The notes under the pieces were generated by a model that saw only the letters and a program-made list of their open reading frames with translations, was not told where the DNA came from and did not search any database. Positions 38,057 through 40,175 of a stretch of DNA of 40,175 nt are shown here, in pieces. This DNA comes from an uncultured Clostridia bacterium (GTDB lineage: Bacteria; Bacillota; Clostridia; Christensenellales; CAG-314), in the NCBI GenBank assembly GCA_934230325.1, contig CAKQEP010000012.1, positions 1 through 40,175 on the forward strand, given 5' to 3'. Numbering within the stretch: position 1 is the stretch's first letter; each line of letters begins with the position of its first letter. Position numbers and translations under genes: made by a program.

Positions 38057-39436
38057 ATGAAACCTATTTATTATCCCGAACCGTTTAGAATCAAAAGCGT
38101 AGAGCCTTTAAAGATGCTCACCAAAAAAGAAAGAGAGCAAAAAATAAAGGAAGCGAATTACAACCTCTTTGCGTTGAAAGCAGAGGACGTTTATATAGAT
38201 TTGCTTACCGACAGCGGCACAAACGCAATGAGCACCGCGCAATGGGCAGGCGTCATGATGGGCGACGAGTCTTATGCCGGCGCAAGCAGTTATCTTCACG
38301 TAATGGAGAATGCTCGCGACATTTTCGGTTTTGAAAATATTCAACCCGTTCATCAGGGGCGCGCGGCAGAAAAAGTTTTGCTCCCCATACTGTTGGACGG
38401 CAAAAAGTACGCTATCGCAAATATGTTTTTTGACACCACGCGCGCGCACGCCGCGTTGGCAGGTTCGATTCCCATTGACTGCGTAGTGCCGGAAGCGTTG
38501 GACACCACCCTTCGCGCCGACTTTAAAGGCAACATGGACGTCGTTCGTTTGGAAAAACTCATTAAAGAATACGGCGCAGAAAACATCGGCGTCATTATAG
38601 AAACGATTACCAACAACAGCGCGGGCGGTCAACCCGTATCTGTCGCCAACATCAGAGAAACGGCAAAAATCGCGCACAAATACGGCATTCCTTTTATGAT
38701 TGATGCAGCGCGTTATGCAGAAAACAGTTATTTTGTCAAGATGAGAGAGCCGGAGTTTAAAAACGCTTCCATCAAAGACATAATAAGAGAAAGTTTTAAA
38801 GAGGCAGACGCCTTTACGATGAGCGCAAAGAAAGACGCCATAGTCAATATGGGAGGTCTTATCGGCGTTCGCGATAAGGCAATTTTTGAAAAAGTAAAGC
38901 AACGTTGCATAAGCTTTGAAGGTTTTGTCACTTACGGCGGTATGAGCGGCAGAGATTTGGAGGCTCTCGCAATAGGTCTTAAGGAAGGCATCGACGAGGA
39001 TTATCTCCGCTACCGCATCGGTCAGATGCAGTACCTTGCCGCACGTCTTGACCAAGCGGATATTGCTTATCAGTCGCCCGTCGGCGGTCACGCAGTGTTT
39101 GTTGACGCCAAAAAAATGTTGCCGCATATTCCGTGGTATCAGTATCCCGGACAAGCGCTCGCAATCGAACTGTATCTCGAAGCTGGCATCAGAGCGTGCG
39201 ATATAGGCAGTTATATGATGGACCGCGACCCCGTGACTCGCAAAGAACAACAATCCGAGTTTGAGTTCACCCGCCTCGCAATACCTCGCAGAGTGTACAC
39301 GCAAGCGCACCTTGACGTGATAGCCGACGCGCTCATCAACATTAAGGAAAGAGCAAACCAAATCAAGGGTTACAAAATAGTAGAAGAAGCCCCCGTATTG
39401 CGTCACTTTACGGCAAAAGTCGCTCCTATCGACTAA
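38057..39436 (+). CDS. tnaA: tryptophanase (tryptophan indole-lyase)
   Basis: A 459-aa PLP enzyme that splits L-tryptophan into indole, pyruvate and ammonia. Family blocks: LPEP-like YPEPFRIKSVEP, YIDLLTDSGTNAMS, PVHQGRAAE, the PLP-lysine site MSAKKDAIVNMGG (Lys259), TYGGMSGRDLEALA and LAIPRRVYTQAH. Tyrosine phenol-lyase is similar, but the two substrate-deciding positions are of the tryptophanase type: Asp126 in FFDTT (Thr in TPL) and Ile383 in RACDIGS (Arg in TPL). GGAGG lies 9 nt before the ATG. No tnaC-like leader peptide and no tnaB permease are adjacent. It is a single-gene unit with its own promoter and terminator. Confidence 0.93.
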   Translation: MKPIYYPEPFRIKSVEPLKMLTKKEREQKIKEANYNLFALKAEDVYIDLLTDSGTNAMSTAQWAGVMMGDESYAGASSYLHVMENARDIFGFENIQPVHQGRAAEKVLLPILLDGKKYAIANMFFDTTRAHAALAGSIPIDCVVPEALDTTLRADFKGNMDVVRLEKLIKEYGAENIGVIIETITNNSAGGQPVSVANIRETAKIAHKYGIPFMIDAARYAENSYFVKMREPEFKNASIKDIIRESFKEADAFTMSAKKDAIVNMGGLIGVRDKAIFEKVKQRCISFEGFVTYGGMSGRDLEALAIGLKEGIDEDYLRYRIGQMQYLAARLDQADIAYQSPVGGHAVFVDAKKMLPHIPWYQYPGQALAIELYLEAGIRACDIGSYMMDRDPVTRKEQQSEFEFTRLAIPRRVYTQAHLDVIADALINIKERANQIKGYKIVEEAPVLRHFTAKVAPID

Positions 39437-39492
39437 ACCCCGACAAAACAAACAAGACAAAACGACAAAATAATACTATAAAAAGGTAAATC

Positions 39493-39534
39493 AACTGCGG
39501 CGCAGTGGCAAAAGTCACGTAGCCGCAGTTTTTG
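39493..39534 (+). terminator. tnaA terminator
   Basis: AACTGCGGC/GCCGCAGTT with an inner GTG/CAC pairing, followed by five T. Confidence 0.9.
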
Positions 39535-40124
39535 TTTGTAAAAAAATTTGATAACAACGCAATCACGACAAAAAAGTATTAGCGATATAATATTAAGCCA
39601 AAGCGAAGGAAATAAAAAAATAAAAAATGCTTGACACGGATAGTTACGGTATGATAAGATAATTGTGTTAGATTTTTGACTGGGTGGGGTAAGAGAAACC
39701 CGACGAAATTCACTTTTGTGAAAAAGCAATAAATTATAGGTTTTGTAAGGAAAATATAGCATAGTATTACCCCTTTATCCGACAAAAACAAACGATTACG
39801 ACACAAACGATACTACAAACAAACAAAAATATGAAACTAAACAAAGCAAGCAAAATGACGACAAAAAACCTATACGGCAAAAAAACGCAAAACAATATGT
39901 TAATACATAATAAAAACAAAGCAGTTTAAATCCGCAAAAGAAAACGAAGATAAAAATTCGTAATTTTGTTGTTGCGGATTTTTTTAATACAAAAAAGGCA
40001 GAATAACAACAAAAGCAACCAACAACAAAAACAACATTACAATTTTGGTTTAAGCGTAGGCTAAATCCCGAGCGTACGTTAAGACATAGAAAAAAACTAA
40101 AAAAGACGGAGGTAAATTAAGTCA
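39535..40124 (+). other. 590-bp spacer with possible structured leader or small RNA
   Basis: No gene is seen; short frames here stop quickly. A TTGACA at 39631-39636 with TAAGAT at 39655-39660 (18-nt spacer) may be a promoter. Downstream, GGGGTAA (39687-39693) can pair with TTACCCC (about 39768-39774), enclosing a TTCAC-TTTT-GTGAA hairpin. A terminator closes the region at 39986. I could not match this to a known riboswitch class. The last 130 bp are A-rich and lead to the next ribosome binding site. Confidence 0.45.
39928..39986 (+). terminator. terminator before the last gene
   Basis: AAATCCGCAA (39929-39938) pairs perfectly with TTGCGGATTT (39972-39981), followed by further T. The 33-nt loop holds an inner CGAA/TTCG pairing. 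Confidence 0.7.
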
Positions 40125-40175
40125 ATGAAAAGATTCAGAGCGATACTGCTGCTTGTAGTGGTAATGGTATTGACG
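40125..40175 (+). CDS. secreted or membrane protein, N-terminal fragment
   Basis: Only 17 codons fit in the window: MKRFRAILLLVVVMVLT. The Lys/Arg start followed by a hydrophobic run is a signal peptide or first membrane helix. GGAGGT lies 11 nt upstream of the ATG. The rest of the gene lies outside the window, so its product cannot be named. Confidence 0.7.
   Translation, partial: MKRFRAILLLVVVMVLT

Noticed and set aside
38057..39436. Tyrosine phenol-lyase
   Set aside because: The two deciding positions are Asp and Ile, as in tryptophanase, not Thr and Arg.
38108..39460. 450-aa open frame antisense to tnaA, and similar long antisense frames (for example 32725-33897 opposite dnaK)
   Set aside because: They are shadows created by the codon use of strongly recognised + strand genes. 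They have no ribosome binding sites and their translations resemble no known protein.
39660..39990. Known riboswitch (TPP, SAM, preQ1, fluoride, guanidine, THF, yybP)
   Set aside because: None of their conserved cores could be aligned with the segment.

Overview
The window looks like a chromosome segment from a Gram-positive, Clostridia-type anaerobe, probably an uncultivated gut lineage. The evidence is the hrcA-grpE-dnaK-dnaJ-(padR)-prmA-mtaB order with a CIRCE operator, strong AGGAGG ribosome binding sites with some TTG starts, a PdaB-like deacetylase, a DUF4438/radical-SAM pair, a tryptophanase and many A/T-rich intergenic hairpins. The finer placement (Christensenellales-like) is an inference from gene content only. 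Nearly all genes read on the + strand; the exceptions are upp and two membrane-protein genes.

Layout. 1-583: the 3' end of a 23S rRNA and a complete 5S rRNA, followed by a terminator. 584-1326: a gene-free, T-rich stretch with direct repeats and terminator-like hairpins. 1333-9464: rsmA, a membrane-anchored MBG/YDG-repeat protein, upp (minus), a DUF4438 gene coupled to a PflA-like radical SAM gene, a heavy-metal P-type ATPase and a HAD phosphatase. 9862-14298: a type IIA topoisomerase pair that lacks a GyrA box and is therefore called ParE/ParC-like. 14733-16347: a CE4 deacetylase and a two-OB-fold SSB-like protein. 16463-19979: two antisense, signal-peptide plus C-terminal-anchor proteins bracketing a small sigma-like regulator gene.

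20054-29996 holds a compact head-assembly module in P22 gene order: large terminase, a small terminase-associated protein, portal, scaffold, HK97-fold coat, a small unknown, a gp4-like adaptor, a gp10-like propeller, an unknown Cys-rich protein and a coiled-coil protein. All frames are open and tightly overlapped. No integrase, replication, lysis, tailspike or immunity gene is visible, and housekeeping genes sit directly on both sides. It may be a domesticated capsid or gene-transfer-agent-like locus, and it is the main candidate for something undescribed here.

30218-37997: the heat-shock operon (hrcA, grpE, dnaK, dnaJ) under a promoter with CIRCE, then a PadR regulator with a palindromic operator in its own promoter, prmA and mtaB. 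38057-39436: tnaA, with the substrate-determining residues of tryptophanase rather than tyrosine phenol-lyase, so indole production is predicted. 39437-40124: a terminator, then a promoter, possible RNA structure and another terminator, leading to the first 17 codons of a secreted protein cut by the window end.

A recurrent regulatory theme is the apparently leaderless mRNA: three genes have a good -35/-10 promoter whose -10 box ends 6 or 7 bases before the ATG, with no ribosome binding site.
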